A DNA stretch of 64,000 nt, from positions 1 to 64,000 of the forward strand of contig BCKQ01000022.1 in assembly GCA_001600695.1 (NCBI GenBank), given 5' to 3'. The DNA is from Ascoidea asiatica (Eukaryota > Ascomycota > Saccharomycetes > Ascoideales > Ascoideaceae). Positions within the stretch are counted from its first letter, which is position 1, and every line of letters begins with the position of its first letter. Below are positions 21,751-32,851 of this stretch, one piece after another. The notes beneath the pieces are model-generated. The model was given only the letters and a program-made list of their open reading frames with translations. It was not told the origin of the DNA and searched no databases. A program made the translations under genes and the position numbers.

Positions 21751-22548
21751 TTATAGTGAACTTATATCATTAAGTGATTTAAGAACAAGCAATTTATCTA
21801 CAGTATTAAAATAATCAAATATATCAGTTCCTCTAAATTCATCAGCTTTTTCAATTTCCAGATTTCCCAAATTCTCAACTTTAATTAATTTATCAATAAT
21901 TTTAATATCTTGTTCAAATTTTATAGATTCTGCAAGATTTCTTGGAAAATTTATAATTAAAAATTTTTTATTTTTTTCTTTATTTTCATTATAAATTTTT
22001 ATAATTTCATTTTTAATAACTTTTACTTTAATTGTTTCTGGTATTTCTTTATTTAAATTTTCACATTGTTTTATAAATTCACCATATTGAGAATTAATTC
22101 CTTTTTGTTTTTCAATTTCAATTAAATCTATTGGATTGATTAAAATTGTATCTTTTTTCAAATTTTTCAAAAAATCTTTTGATTTTAAATCTCTTGAAGC
22201 TAATAAATTAATCTCAATATCATTTTCTTCAAATGCTGTTTTTTTTCTTCTTAATCCATTTATTTCATTTTCAAAATCCTCTTCAGTTAATGCTTTAATT
22301 CTTGGCTCATCAACTTTTTTAACTGTAAATGAAATTGCAGCCCAACTTAATAATGATAATAAAACAAAATAACGAAGTTTTGGAGTTGAATTTTCTGGAT
22401 TTACTTTCTTGGAACTTGATGTTGAATAACTTTTGAAATTCTTCATTCCATATTTATAATTATATGAATTAAATCTTATTGATTTGTCATTATTCATCAA
22501 AGCTTTTTTAAAACTTGATCTTACAATCGTGGATGGAACTTTAAACAT
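21751..22548 (-). CDS. AIM36: Aim36, mitochondrial inner-membrane protein of unknown function
   Basis: The 265-residue protein starts with a basic presequence lacking acidic residues (MFKVPSTIVRSSFKKAL). One membrane span follows at about residues 58-75 (LRYFVLLSLLSWAAISFTV), then TLTEEDFENEINGLRRK-like sequence (here LTEEDFENEINGLRRKKTAF). LSEEEFENVVKGLKRR follows the span in S. cerevisiae Aim36/Fmp39. Near the C-terminus FLIINFPRNLAESIKFEQDI resembles the Aim36 segment VVNFPHSIADATRFENE. Length matches (255 in S. cerevisiae). It is convergent with TIF34. The molecular role is unknown; yeast mutants lose mitochondrial DNA more often. Confidence 0.87.
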   Translation of the reverse strand: MFKVPSTIVRSSFKKALMNNDKSIRFNSYNYKYGMKNFKSYSTSSSKKVNPENSTPKLRYFVLLSLLSWAAISFTVKKVDEPRIKALTEEDFENEINGLRRKKTAFEENDIEINLLASRDLKSKDFLKNLKKDTILINPIDLIEIEKQKGINSQYGEFIKQCENLNKEIPETIKVKVIKNEIIKIYNENKEKNKKFLIINFPRNLAESIKFEQDIKIIDKLIKVENLGNLEIEKADEFRGTDIFDYFNTVDKLLVLKSLNDISSL

Positions 22549-23226
22549 TACTTTTAATATTTCCTATTCTAAAACTTTTATTAGTAGTCCTTTGAAGTAA
22601 TCAATATTTCTGTAGTTTATTATTGAATAAATTCTCATTTATTTACAGAAACCTTCAACGCTTTATGAAATTTATTTATTTTACCATTTTCAAACGCCGC
22701 TTTGAAAAGAACCGTTTATTTGTATTGGATACAGCTCCAGGCAAAAAATCTCAGTGCTTTTTTCTAAATCCGAAAATGGCCTGATAAAAATAATCAGAAT
22801 TCTGAATGAAAAGAAAATTAATTAATGTTTATTTTTTTTATCTCAGGATGTTTGAAAAGCATTCAATCAATGGTGTATTTTGGAATATAAATTCAGAACT
22901 AGAAGCTTAGATGACCTTTTGATGCATTTAGAATATACTTCTTTCATAAAGATAACGTCATTAGCAAATATGAATTGTCATTAGCAAATATGAATAAATT
23001 TACTCAGCAAGCTTCAAGATTTCTGTTTGATAAAGGAAAAACTAAATTGTCAACTGATTAGATTGCCTATAGTATATTTTTTTTTTCAAAGAAAACTATT
23101 TTAAGAAAAGTCTACAATTCAAATTTCGTAACACAATAAAATCATAAAATTAAGGGTTAAAAAAAAAAAAAAAAAAAAGCATTAAAAAAAAAAAAAAAAA
23201 AAATAAAAATAAAAATTATCATAAAT
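22549..23226. other. Intergenic region, AIM36 promoter and GH45 3' flank
   Basis: Upstream of AIM36 lie AACGCCGC and GAACCG words (22690-22720). An 18-bp near-direct repeat GTCATTAGCAAATATGAA occurs at 22957 and 22977. A double poly-A tract lies near the GH45 stop codon. No coding capacity is seen. Confidence 0.5.
23159..23203. repeat. Two 20-base poly-A tracts separated by GCATT
   Basis: Two runs of 20 A flank GCATT just 3' of the minus-strand GH45 gene, so they are poly-T in its transcript. The downstream flank of the paralogue at 27745 lacks them. They lie just outside the block of identity shared by the two genes. Confidence 0.85.
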
Positions 23227-24687
23227 TTAAGCTGAATCATCAGTACGAGTACAACCAGATTTAGCAGTGATTTCACTTGGGCAAACAACTCTTTCAAAAG
23301 ACATACTTGGATTATCTGCACCTTCAAACCAGTCAAATCTAAATTCACAACCAGAATCAATGTCTTCTGGTAAGTCTGCACAACCAGTTTCTGCTGAAAT
23401 TCCACCATATTGTTCACCCCAAGTGTAACCAGAACCATATTGAGTAGTACAACCGGAATATATACCTTGGCCTCCACCTGGTAATGCAATATCGAATTGG
23501 TTTGATCCTAAATCTGAACCAGTATTAGTAACTTGAACGACCATGGTCTTTCCGGAAATTGCAGTTGATGTAAATGTCAATTTGTAACATGAACAACAAG
23601 TATCAGATTCATCATTATCTGAAATATAAGCAGCTGCAAAACCATAAGCTAAATCGTCTGAAACTTCCCATGGTTGTTGATCATTACACATAAATGCAGT
23701 ACCGCCAGTACATCCACTTGCTGCGTCAACTCCTAAAACGGTAGTTCCATCAGAAGAACAAGCATTAACTGGGCTATCAACATCAGCTTTACCAGACCAT
23801 GAACAGGATGGTTTACAACAATCCCAGTATCTTGTAGTTACACCANTACCNGAAGCACCTGCACTAACAACATCAAATGTTGGATCATTTGCAGATGATG
23901 AGGTAGAAGTTGCTGTAGCAGCTGAAGATGAAGCACTTGAAGAAACAACAGATGAAACTTCAGCAATTGTACTTGATGAAGTTAAAACAGCGGATGAAGA
24001 AGATAATGAAGAGGAAGTTGTAACATCTGCAACTAAAATAGTTGATTCAGCAGCTTCAGAAGATGATTCAATTGAAGTATTTTCAATAGAAGATGATGAT
24101 TCGATAGAAGAAGTTTCAATAACTGATGAAGTTAAATTGGAAGCAGTTGAAAATTGAAAGAAACTTTCTGAACTGGTTTCATATTCATTAGTTTCATTAC
24201 CACCAAAATCNGCAGAGGAAACCATTGAAAAGTTACCGAATGAGAATGAACTTGCACTATTTGTAGTAACAGTTGTTGGAAGTGTAACTGTTTGGAATAA
24301 AGTAACTGAAGTATCACTTTCTTCAGTGACGGTGCTAACAATTGAGTCAGATTCTGAATTTAATAATGTTTGAGATGTAGGAGTAGCTGAAGCATATGCA
24401 TAAGTAAGATTACTACCTGAAGTTGCAATTGGATTTGATGAAGTTACAGAAGAATTATAATTTGCAACTGCAATAAATGTACTATTTGCAGCATATGTTG
24501 AAGTTTCTGCATATGTACATTGATGATAATAATCATTTATTGATACACACTCATATCCATCTTCACAACAAGTTGCACCAGTCCAACTTGAACCACCACA
24601 TTGATAATATAATGGAACACAAGATTCCGCTTTGGATTTAATTAATAATGTAGCTAATGTAGCTAAAAAAGTTAATTTAATTGACAT
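23227..24687 (-). CDS. Secreted GH45 endoglucanase with N-terminal CBM1 (copy A)
   Basis: The 486-residue secreted protein has a signal peptide at about 1-20 (MSIKLTFLATLATLLIKSKA) and a CBM1 at about 21-56 ([19 protein letters not shown] ... YYHQC). A Ser/Thr-rich linker of about 215 residues follows. The GH45 domain (about 272-486) opens with [19 protein letters not shown], the family signature. The catalytic base is Asp289 in YWDCC and the acid Asp399 in [12 protein letters not shown]. Both residues and the cysteine pattern (CCSCYKLTF) match subfamily A enzymes such as Humicola Cel45A, which cut beta-1,4-glucan internally. Two N bases lie at the linker/catalytic junction. The last 497 bp of homology are identical to copy B at 27745-29091, which is transcribed divergently 3 kb away. 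Confidence 0.93.
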   Translation of the reverse strand: MSIKLTFLATLATLLIKSKAESCVPLYYQCGGSSWTGATCCEDGYECVSINDYYHQCTYAETSTYAANSTFIAVANYNSSVTSSNPIATSGSNLTYAYASATPTSQTLLNSESDSIVSTVTEESDTSVTLFQTVTLPTTVTTNSASSFSFGNFSMVSSXDFGGNETNEYETSSESFFQFSTASNLTSSVIETSSIESSSSIENTSIESSSEAAESTILVADVTTSSSLSSSSAVLTSSSTIAEVSSVVSSSASSSAATATSTSSSANDPTFDVVSAGAXGXGVTTRYWDCCKPSCSWSGKADVDSPVNACSSDGTTVLGVDAASGCTGGTAFMCNDQQPWEVSDDLAYGFAAAYISDNDESDTCCSCYKLTFTSTAISGKTMVVQVTNTGSDLGSNQFDIALPGGGQGIYSGCTTQYGSGYTWGEQYGGISAETGCADLPEDIDSGCEFRFDWFEGADNPSMSFERVVCPSEITAKSGCTRTDDSA

Positions 24688-27600
24688 TTTTCTGTTTTTT
24701 AAAACTTTTTTTTATTTTTCTTAAATTGAAAATTTGTTATATTTTCTCTTTTTTTCGTTATTTTTTGTTTTTTTTTTAATCTGTTTATTGAAAACTGAAA
24801 TTAAAATTTAAAGGAATGACTAAGTAAGATAATAATTATTATAATTAATTAAAATCTTTAATAAACTATTGTTATATTAAATGAATGAATGTAGTTTATT
24901 TTGAAAATTTGTTCGTTATACAAAATATTTCTAATGTTAATTAAAATTAATAGATATAAAGATAAAAAAATTGAAGGAGNAAAAAGAAATATAATTTATT
25001 TGTATTAACTGAAGGAAATTATCCATCTTTTATAATTTTCATAAAGGCTCAGCACGTAAAATAAAAATTGGAATAATGTTATGTTAACATTTCATAAGCA
25101 AATTTTAAATTTCTGATATTTTAGAAAAGCAACTATTTCAAGTTCAGATTTGTTTATCAATTNAATAAAATTTGACTATTTTATTATTATTTTCAATACT
25201 GATTATTGAAACTGTAGTAATTATTAAATAGACATACCTATTTAGCTATTTTATTAGGATTGATTTACAAATTAAAGTTTGTGTGAATTGAATATGAACT
25301 ATGAAGATTATTTTTCAGTTTAATATTTCTTTATTATTACTTACAAAAAACAATATTTGCTTTCTTTTTACTAGTAACTTAGTTTGAATAAATTTGAAAT
25401 CGATTATCTTTTCATAAGAATGCACGTTTTTGAAGAATACTGATATTGAAGTTAAAGAATATTTTCATACCATTTGGTAAAGGTACATTGTTACAAGTAA
25501 AAATTTACAGAAAAAATCGTAAATCGGATCCTAGAAGGTTCAATTAATTCAGGGAAATTTTATGAAATTAAGGGGAAATGATAATTAAATTCATTTCAGA
25601 AGAACTAGTGATCGTCATACTGAAGAGAAAGAAGCTGAGAAAATAGCTGGAAGTTATTAAAGATTAAAAATTAACAATTGTCCCAAATTGAAGAATTTGC
25701 TCAAAAAAATATTTCTGAAATAATGTGAACAGGAACAGTGAATATTTGGAAAACAATGAAATCCAGAAGGAGTTGAATAAAAAATATTCACTTGAGACAA
25801 GCTTTCTGAGAGTGCAATTAAGTTAGAGAATAGTATTAGTATGGGGCTAGAAGCTAGTCTGCTCTGTTCCACTGCGATCCGCGACATTTCCTAACAAATA
25901 GACTGTTGTGGCCAAAAGCTTGGGTCTTCTATGAAGTTTTTGTTAGCAAATCAAAAACTATAGGGCTCTTGATAACACTAGGGCTCTTTAAAAAATAGGG
26001 CTTTAAGCTTAGATGTTGAAACAATAAAATCGGATCCGTTTAGAGAAGGGGTGTCCTGGTTTTAGTCAGTTTAATTTCTTGGCAAAAAAACTTTGTTCTT
26101 NTAACCAAGAAAAACGAGCGAACCCTGAAAAAATTAAGTCTTTCATACCTGGATTATAATTTTTCAATCAAATAAACTAAATGCATTCTCTAAGTTTCAT
26201 TCGTTATTTGATCTTTTTAGAGAAAAAATCACCCATTATTAATGCTGGGTATTTTATTATNTAAGAAATACATTATTAGGCTAATTCTAATTATCTTAAT
26301 ATTGAAATNAAATTATTTTTATCACTTTAAATAACTTTTTTGAGGTTTATTCAATATTTATCTTTTCTAGAGGAATAAATAACATTTGAGTCCAATAATA
26401 TATTTATCAAATTTTTAAATAAGATACTCAATGAATGAATTACCGAAAGGTTATTCTCTCAAAAAAAAATTTAAATGCCGGTAATTAAAATAAATAAAAG
26501 TAAATTACAGTCTATCCAGCCAATTAATAATTGGAAGTATTGAAGTTAATACAAAATCTATCAAGTTTGTTTGTTAATAAATTAGTGTCAGCTAGACAAA
26601 CGACATAATTTTGCAAAATAAAATAATATTATTCTTACTTAATGACAAAAAAATTACTGAGCTGTTTATCAAAATAATTGAGTTTTTTCTTCATTGATTA
26701 AAATAAATATTTCTTTAAGAAAAATAGAGTAGATGGTCCTCTAAATCTCATAAGTCAATAAAACTATATTCAAAAAAAACACAATTTTATTAAATAGTGA
26801 AATCATTTCTCGGTGTTTATTATTTTTCAAATCTTCTTGAAACAGGCCAAAGCCATATGCCATTTAAGATTTAGGATCTTCATTGTTTATCCTTACAAGC
26901 TTTTTAAGCGGTTTTTTTGCCTAATTTTGTCTTGAAAAACAAAATACTCAATATTTGTCNGTCTCACTATTTCTTTTAAGGGATTATAACCTCAGGTTTG
27001 TTATAAGCCAAAAAGGAATTGAAAAAAAGTATTCAGATATTCTTTCTTCATTTCATTCTTTCGTAATGGTAATATTTGCTTGNAAAAGAGAAATTAGTTA
27101 TTTCACATTTCAAATATACCAGAATTTTTTTCGTAAAATGATAAAATTTTTGCGAACATTTTTTTTCAAAAATTTCTTCCATGACTTTTTTTCCTAATGT
27201 TTATCGAATAATTGCTCAAAAAAATATGATTGTTAGATTTTAGATTCAATAGCTATGAATGAGATTTCAAAAATGAATTCTCAAACAATTTCTTAAAGAA
27301 TATTTTTCAAAACTGATAAAAAATAAAAAGATTCTTTTAACCTTACAATACTTTTCAGTATCCTGGTATTAAATATCTACTAATATGATTGTTTGAAGTT
27401 TTAATATTCTTTAAATGATCAAATTTTAAACTTGTGAGCTGAAAATGTTNACTAAACCATTTTTAAAAATCAATATAAATTCATGAGAGTTTCTTTCGAA
27501 TTTCAAAATTAATTAATCTGGAATATCTATTAAATATCATCTATTATTTATTTACTATTAAAATTTATTAATTTTAAACAATAAATTCGATTTTTAGCTA

Positions 27601-27744
27601 CATTAAGTTATTTCTTAATTAATTAAATTACAGTCACTCCTTTAAAACCCTTTGTTTCTCAAACCATTTTTATATTCAGTAATTCATTCTGCTTATAAAT
27701 TTATATTACCCAATTATCTAAAATACTAAGAAATTTTTTCTAAA
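24688..27744. other. 3.06-kb gene-free interval between the two GH45 genes
   Basis: This is a head-to-head spacer holding both promoters. No ORF longer than about 80 codons has a recognisable product. The stretch at 25600-26150 is more balanced in composition and has repeated TAGGGCTCT/AGGGCTTT words at 25962-26000 and GGATCC-containing words (AATCGGATCC at 25522 and 26029). It may be a decayed insertion, but I found no terminal repeats or RT/integrase motif. Several isolated N bases occur. The rest is AT-rich. Confidence 0.5.
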
Positions 27745-29091
27745 ATGCATTTTCAATACTCTGTTCTTTCTGCAGTTGCCTTATATTTAGTTAAAGCAAA
27801 AGCTGCAACTTCTTCTGGCTCTTGTGCTGCATTATATTATCAATGTGGTGGTTCAAATTGGTCTGGAGCCACTTGTTGTCAAGAAGGTGAATGTATTAGT
27901 CAAAATGAATATTATTACCAATGTTCTTATACTAATACTGATGAAATTACTTATGATTCTGCTTCAACAGTCGCTATTACAACCTCAACAGCTGATGCAT
28001 CTACTACAGCAGCTAACACTGCTGTTGAAACAACCTCTGCAGCCGCATCAACAGCTGTCACAAGTGAGGTCGAAGCTTCATCATATGTTGAAACAACTTC
28101 TTCTGCTGAAACAACTTCTTATGTTGAAACAACATCATCTGTTGAAACCGTTGCTGAATCCTCAAGTTATGCTGACACTACTTCTTCTGTAGTTATTTCG
28201 GAAACTACTACAAGTGCAGCAGAATCAACTTATGAGACTTCTACCAGTACTTATGATGAAACTGCTGCAGCTTATGAAGCATCAAGCTCATCAACCGAAT
28301 CTTCAACTTCCACATATTCTGCTGCTTCAACCTTTTCAACCTCTTCAACAACATCAGTTGCAATTGCGGAATCTTCCACAGCTTCAGCAACTGCTTCTGC
28401 AGCCTCTTCTGATTCAAGTTCTTCTTCAACTGATACTTCTTTCTCAGTCATTAGTAGTGGAGCTTCTGGTACTGGTACTACCACCAGATACTGGGATTGT
28501 TGTAAACCATCCTGTTCATGGTCTGGTAAAGCTGATGTTGATACCCCAGTCAATGCTTGTTCTTCTGATGGAACTACCGTTTTAGGTGTCGATGTTGCTA
28601 GTGGATGTACTGGCGGTACTGCATTTATGTGTAATGATCAACAACCATGGGAAGTTTCAGACGATTTAGCTTATGGTTTTGCAGCTGCTTATATTTCAGA
28701 TAATGATGAATCTGATACTTGTTGTTCATGTTACAAATTGACATTTACATCAACTGCAATTTCCGGAAAGACCATGGTCGTTCAAGTTACTAATACTGGT
28801 TCAGATTTAGGATCAAACCAATTCGATATTGCATTACCAGGTGGAGGCCAAGGTATATATTCCGGTTGTACTACTCAATATGGTTCTGGTTACACTTGGG
28901 GTGAACAATATGGTGGAATTTCAGCAGAAACTGGTTGTGCAGACTTACCAGAAGACATTGATTCTGGTTGTGAATTTAGATTTGACTGGTTTGAAGGTGC
29001 AGATAATCCAAGTATGTCTTTTGAAAGAGTTGTTTGCCCAAGTGAAATCACTGCTAAATCTGGTTGTACTCGTACTGATGATTCAGCTTAA
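27745..29091 (+). CDS. Secreted GH45 endoglucanase with N-terminal CBM1 (copy B)
   Basis: The 448-residue protein has a signal peptide at about 1-20 ([20 protein letters not shown]) and a CBM1 ([19 protein letters not shown] ... YYYQC, about 27-61). A Ser/Thr/Ala/Glu-rich linker is about 38 residues shorter than in copy A. The GH45 domain runs from about 233 to 448, with catalytic Asp251 (YWDCC) and Asp361 ([11 protein letters not shown]). The 110-residue spacing equals that of the D10/D121 pair in Humicola Cel45A. It differs from copy A in the catalytic domain only at its first positions (for example T for S, V for A). From nucleotide 28600 on it is identical, synonymous sites included. CBM1 with GH45 on an extracellular protein indicates growth on plant or insect-gut cellulose. 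The upstream leader CTAAAATG is A-rich. Confidence 0.94.
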   Translation: MHFQYSVLSAVALYLVKAKAATSSGSCAALYYQCGGSNWSGATCCQEGECISQNEYYYQCSYTNTDEITYDSASTVAITTSTADASTTAANTAVETTSAAASTAVTSEVEASSYVETTSSAETTSYVETTSSVETVAESSSYADTTSSVVISETTTSAAESTYETSTSTYDETAAAYEASSSSTESSTSTYSAASTFSTSSTTSVAIAESSTASATASAASSDSSSSSTDTSFSVISSGASGTGTTTRYWDCCKPSCSWSGKADVDTPVNACSSDGTTVLGVDVASGCTGGTAFMCNDQQPWEVSDDLAYGFAAAYISDNDESDTCCSCYKLTFTSTAISGKTMVVQVTNTGSDLGSNQFDIALPGGGQGIYSGCTTQYGSGYTWGEQYGGISAETGCADLPEDIDSGCEFRFDWFEGADNPSMSFERVVCPSEITAKSGCTRTDDSA

Positions 29092-32000
29092 ATTTACTAA
29101 GAAATTATTGTATCGTACATTTTTTCTTGGTAAGATCATTTTATTTTATTGTATATTAATTAATTATAATATTAATATTTATATACTTAGTTTTATTTAT
29201 TTATATATATTTAGCTTAAATTTTAAATTATTCATTAATTATTTGTTATTATTAATTTTTAGTTCTTTTTTGGTTGTTGATTTTTCTTAATACAATTATT
29301 ATTCTTTTTTTTCATCAGTTATTTTCAATTTCATTTGTAAAAAAATATTATTCAATATATTTACTGTTAATAACTTGCAGTAATTAATTATGGTATATTC
29401 ATANCCTCGGTTAAAGGTACTTAAAGCTATAATTAAATTGATAAGAATTGGAAAAAGAGTCCAGATATACGGTACTCGTTGTAATCTGTCAAAAATTAAT
29501 TTTCATTGAAAATGTCTGAGAATTTAACGTTTACTTTCTCACTTTTTCATTTACTTCCAATTTCTCGATATTTATTGAAAATCAATGAAATTTCAATATG
29601 AAATAATTTAATTGAATCTAATTCAGTTTATCAATTTTGGAAAATATGAAATTAGTAAATTGAAATAATTTTTTTGATAAGAAAATTTATTATTTTAATA
29701 TGTCAGATATCGAAGATTATCTTGATAGGGTAAAATAATAAAACGAAGATTAGGATGAAAATTATGAAATTTTGAAATGTTTTAAACGTTTTAAAATATT
29801 AAGTTTTGCCCATGATATTAGGCTTAATTAAATGAGGGCAAAAACAAGGCAAAAGTTGAAATGGGTGAGTATTATATTGGGCATTCTCATATTGAAATGT
29901 AAAAATGTAAGTTTTCAGCATTGTTAATGTTAATGTTGATGTTAGTGGAGTTTAATTGAGGAATGTGAAAAAAATGAAAGAGAATTTGATTTAAAGCGTG
30001 TTTTAGGTTAATGAAGATCAGGGACAACCCTCCTAGAAACTTGTCCAAGGAAATATGTCTGGACAAATCTTTGGGACGGGACACTGGTGCAAGACTTTGG
30101 GGCAAAGAAGTGTCCTCGATTTAACATGGGACAATATTGTTGTTTTAGTGAATAAAAACGCGTTTTATTTATTCGAATTTTAAGTGCAATAATTTATTAT
30201 TATTATTATTGTTATTGTCTTGAAATCAAGAAAGATCAAATGATTTATGAAGCACTCATCACTTGATTTGATGACTTGATTAGATCATTTAATTGGATCA
30301 TTTTATAANAAGGATCATTGAATTCAATAATAATTAAGTGGTTATAGATTCGTATTGAAACACTACTAATGCTTCTTATTATTATTAGCACTTTCGGGAC
30401 TTCTGGTTTTATTCTTAGTAATTATCAGATCAGGTTATTTAATTGAAATTAAAATTCCATTTCAATAAAAACATTAACGTTTGATAACCTATTGGTTAAA
30501 AGTACTTAATTACGCATATTTCAAATAATTTTTTTTCAATTCCCGTTGATATTTACATTTTTTCGCGATTTTTATTATTTTATCAGTTGAAAAATATANA
30601 TTTAAATTTTATTTTTTAATCTTCTTTAATGCATAATCGAAATTGATTTCAAGAATTATTTCAATTATTTTAAATAAAAATAAGATGATCCACTTAATTG
30701 GCGACTGATCCGTTGTACTGCTCCGCGTTGAGGCGTATTCAACGCGATATTGCGCCACCATAGTTAAAATTTCTTCAGCATTTGCAATTAACATGCTCCA
30801 NTAGAAAATGAAAATAAATTCCAGTAGATCAAAAGAAATTAATTGGAAAAATTAAAAGAAATAAAAAAACTAAAAGAAATGAGTGCCTCAAATTCTTTAT
30901 TTTTCTTAGGTGCAAATAGTGCAAAAAAGTGCAAATAGTAGTAATTGGTTGTAAATTAAAGAAGATCCCAGAGAAAAGGGGGTGAGGCTCCCCTGAGAAA
31001 CCAAACTGGAGTGCCATTGGCCACAGACACTGGAGACTCATACCAAAGATTCATATTTTTCGCCCTTGGTGAAGTGAAGCAAAGTGAAGTTGGAACAGTA
31101 CCGAAGGGCAATTTGTTGTTGTGGAATAAAAGCGCGACAGAACGCGACAGTATCAATGAAACCATTTCAAACAAAGATCAAATTAATTAACTGATTTATT
31201 AAAGCAATTAACTACTATTTTGTGAATTAAATCTCGAATTATTTGAATCGGATACAATTGAATAGATTAATTGAATTAGATAGATAAATTAACTAATTAT
31301 AAAAATAAGCAGTGTGAAGAAAAAGAAATTACCATTTGAAATTTGAAAAATCTTAGAAAAAAATGGAAGAAAGAGGCTGGTGTTACTCTGACAACAAGAG
31401 ACAAATTGTGTAAAACACAAACGTTAGTATTGAAAACTGTTAACGTTGGTGAAAATTTATTATTAGCACGGTGCCGATCGTGCGCTGCNCCGCAGAATTA
31501 TATTTTATATTTTTTTTATTAATTTTTTACTCATACTAAATTTGTATGTACTAAGAAAAAAAGTAGCAATTGAAAAATTCATGAATGAAATCAAGTTAAT
31601 TTTCCAGTGCAGTGAAAAAGATGTCAAACTCTGAACTCTGAACTCAGAAGTGTGAAGTCAAGCAAAAAAGGAATAAAAAAAAATAACGATACCGGAGGGT
31701 TACCCAACACTAATATTAATACTGGAAGAGTCCATCTGAACTGTGATCTCATAATTATCATATCATAATGTGAATTATACACTTAGGCACTAGATACGCA
31801 CACACTAGACGCCTGTGGGTATCTATTGCCGTCCACACTGCTATTCTTTTACAAAGCCCTGTAAGATAGTATGAAGAAGATATTAAGATAATACTGGTGG
31901 GAGAAATTATGGCAATTACTTGATACACCAAGAAATACTGAATGCATTTAGCACGATCGCGATCNTCTGCATTTTGNTGCTGCCTGGCGCACATCCTACT

Positions 32001-32851
32001 GCTGGTTCTGCACGCAGTGTATGCTTGAGCGTCTACGTGAATCTCCACACTATCTAAAATANTATTAAAAACATTAAAAATATTAAAAATAATTTCAAAA
32101 ATAATAATAATAATCAAAACAATATCAATATTCTGATACCATCGCAGTTATCTGAAGTATCTCTCCTTAACTACAGTATTTACTACTATTACCACATACA
32201 ACAGTGCTAAAGTAACATGGACTCCTCTGGATCAAACTTTACTTGAGTAAAATAGTGATAATGGATGGTTCTGTAGTAACTAGAATCAATTTATCAATTT
32301 ATCACTTAATTAGTTAATTTAATTTACTACAGTGATTAATTAATTAATTCATTAATTCATTAATTAGTTAATCTTCCAGATTCAAATACAAAGAAATAAA
32401 TTACAACTAAAATATAAATAGAAATAAAAATAGGTATTCAACCCTCCAAAGAATTCAANTATTGCAATTATTATAAATAAATGTGTAACCGCTCTCAATT
32501 TTTCACTCGTTCTTGATTTTATTTTAATCTTTTAATCTTTTAATCTTTTATTATTTTAATATTTCAATACTTTCTAAATTTATTTCCCTTTATTCTACTT
32601 CACTTTATTTTAATTTATTTGCTTTTCACCCTTTAATTGATTTTGAAAATTGTCTTAAATCTCAATCATCTATTTATTGCTTTCTCACTTACTATTATTA
32701 TTACTATTACTTTTCTACTATATTATATTATATATTATAACTATATATTATTATATATTTCTTTCTATATCCAATTATTATATCTTCATTTCTTTATAAT
32801 TTAATTCACTTAATCAACCAATTTATCAACTATTATTATTATATTTCAAAA
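29092..32851. other. 3.76-kb gene-free interval upstream of HAC1
   Basis: The interval contains the 3' flank of GH45 copy B and a very long HAC1 upstream region. The largest ORFs are below 120 codons and read as noise. Compositionally richer islands lie at 30020-30140 (GGACA words), 30700-30760 (CGCGTTGA/TCAACGCG inverted words), 30960-31170, 31470-31500 and 31780-32050. Near HAC1 (32500-32850) the sequence is pyrimidine-rich, then AT-rich. No tRNA, LTR pair or transposase was recognised. A ncRNA or centromere cannot be excluded. Confidence 0.5.
30021..30136. promoter_or_regulatory. Cluster of GGACA/TGTCC words
   Basis: About 115 bp contain seven GGAC(A) or TGTCC cores in both orientations: GGGACAACCC, TTGTCCAAGG, CTGGACAAAT, GGGACGGGACAC, GTGTCCTC and ATGGGACAAT. 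The word ATGGGACAAT recurs at 51731-51740, and related words occur at 38609-38690 and 38820. This is a candidate binding-site array for an unknown factor. Confidence 0.3.

Noticed and set aside
25657..25887. Possible transposon remnant between the GH45 genes
   Set aside because: No reverse transcriptase, integrase or terminal-repeat signal could be seen; kept only as a question about the interval.
28214..28585. Additional frames on both strands over the GH45 linker
   Set aside because: The Ser/Thr repeat DNA is open in several frames; these are shadows of the cellulase gene.
30956..31174. 72-codon minus ORF in the region upstream of HAC1
   Set aside because: No recognisable motif, overlapping another short frame; probably chance in a GC-richer island.
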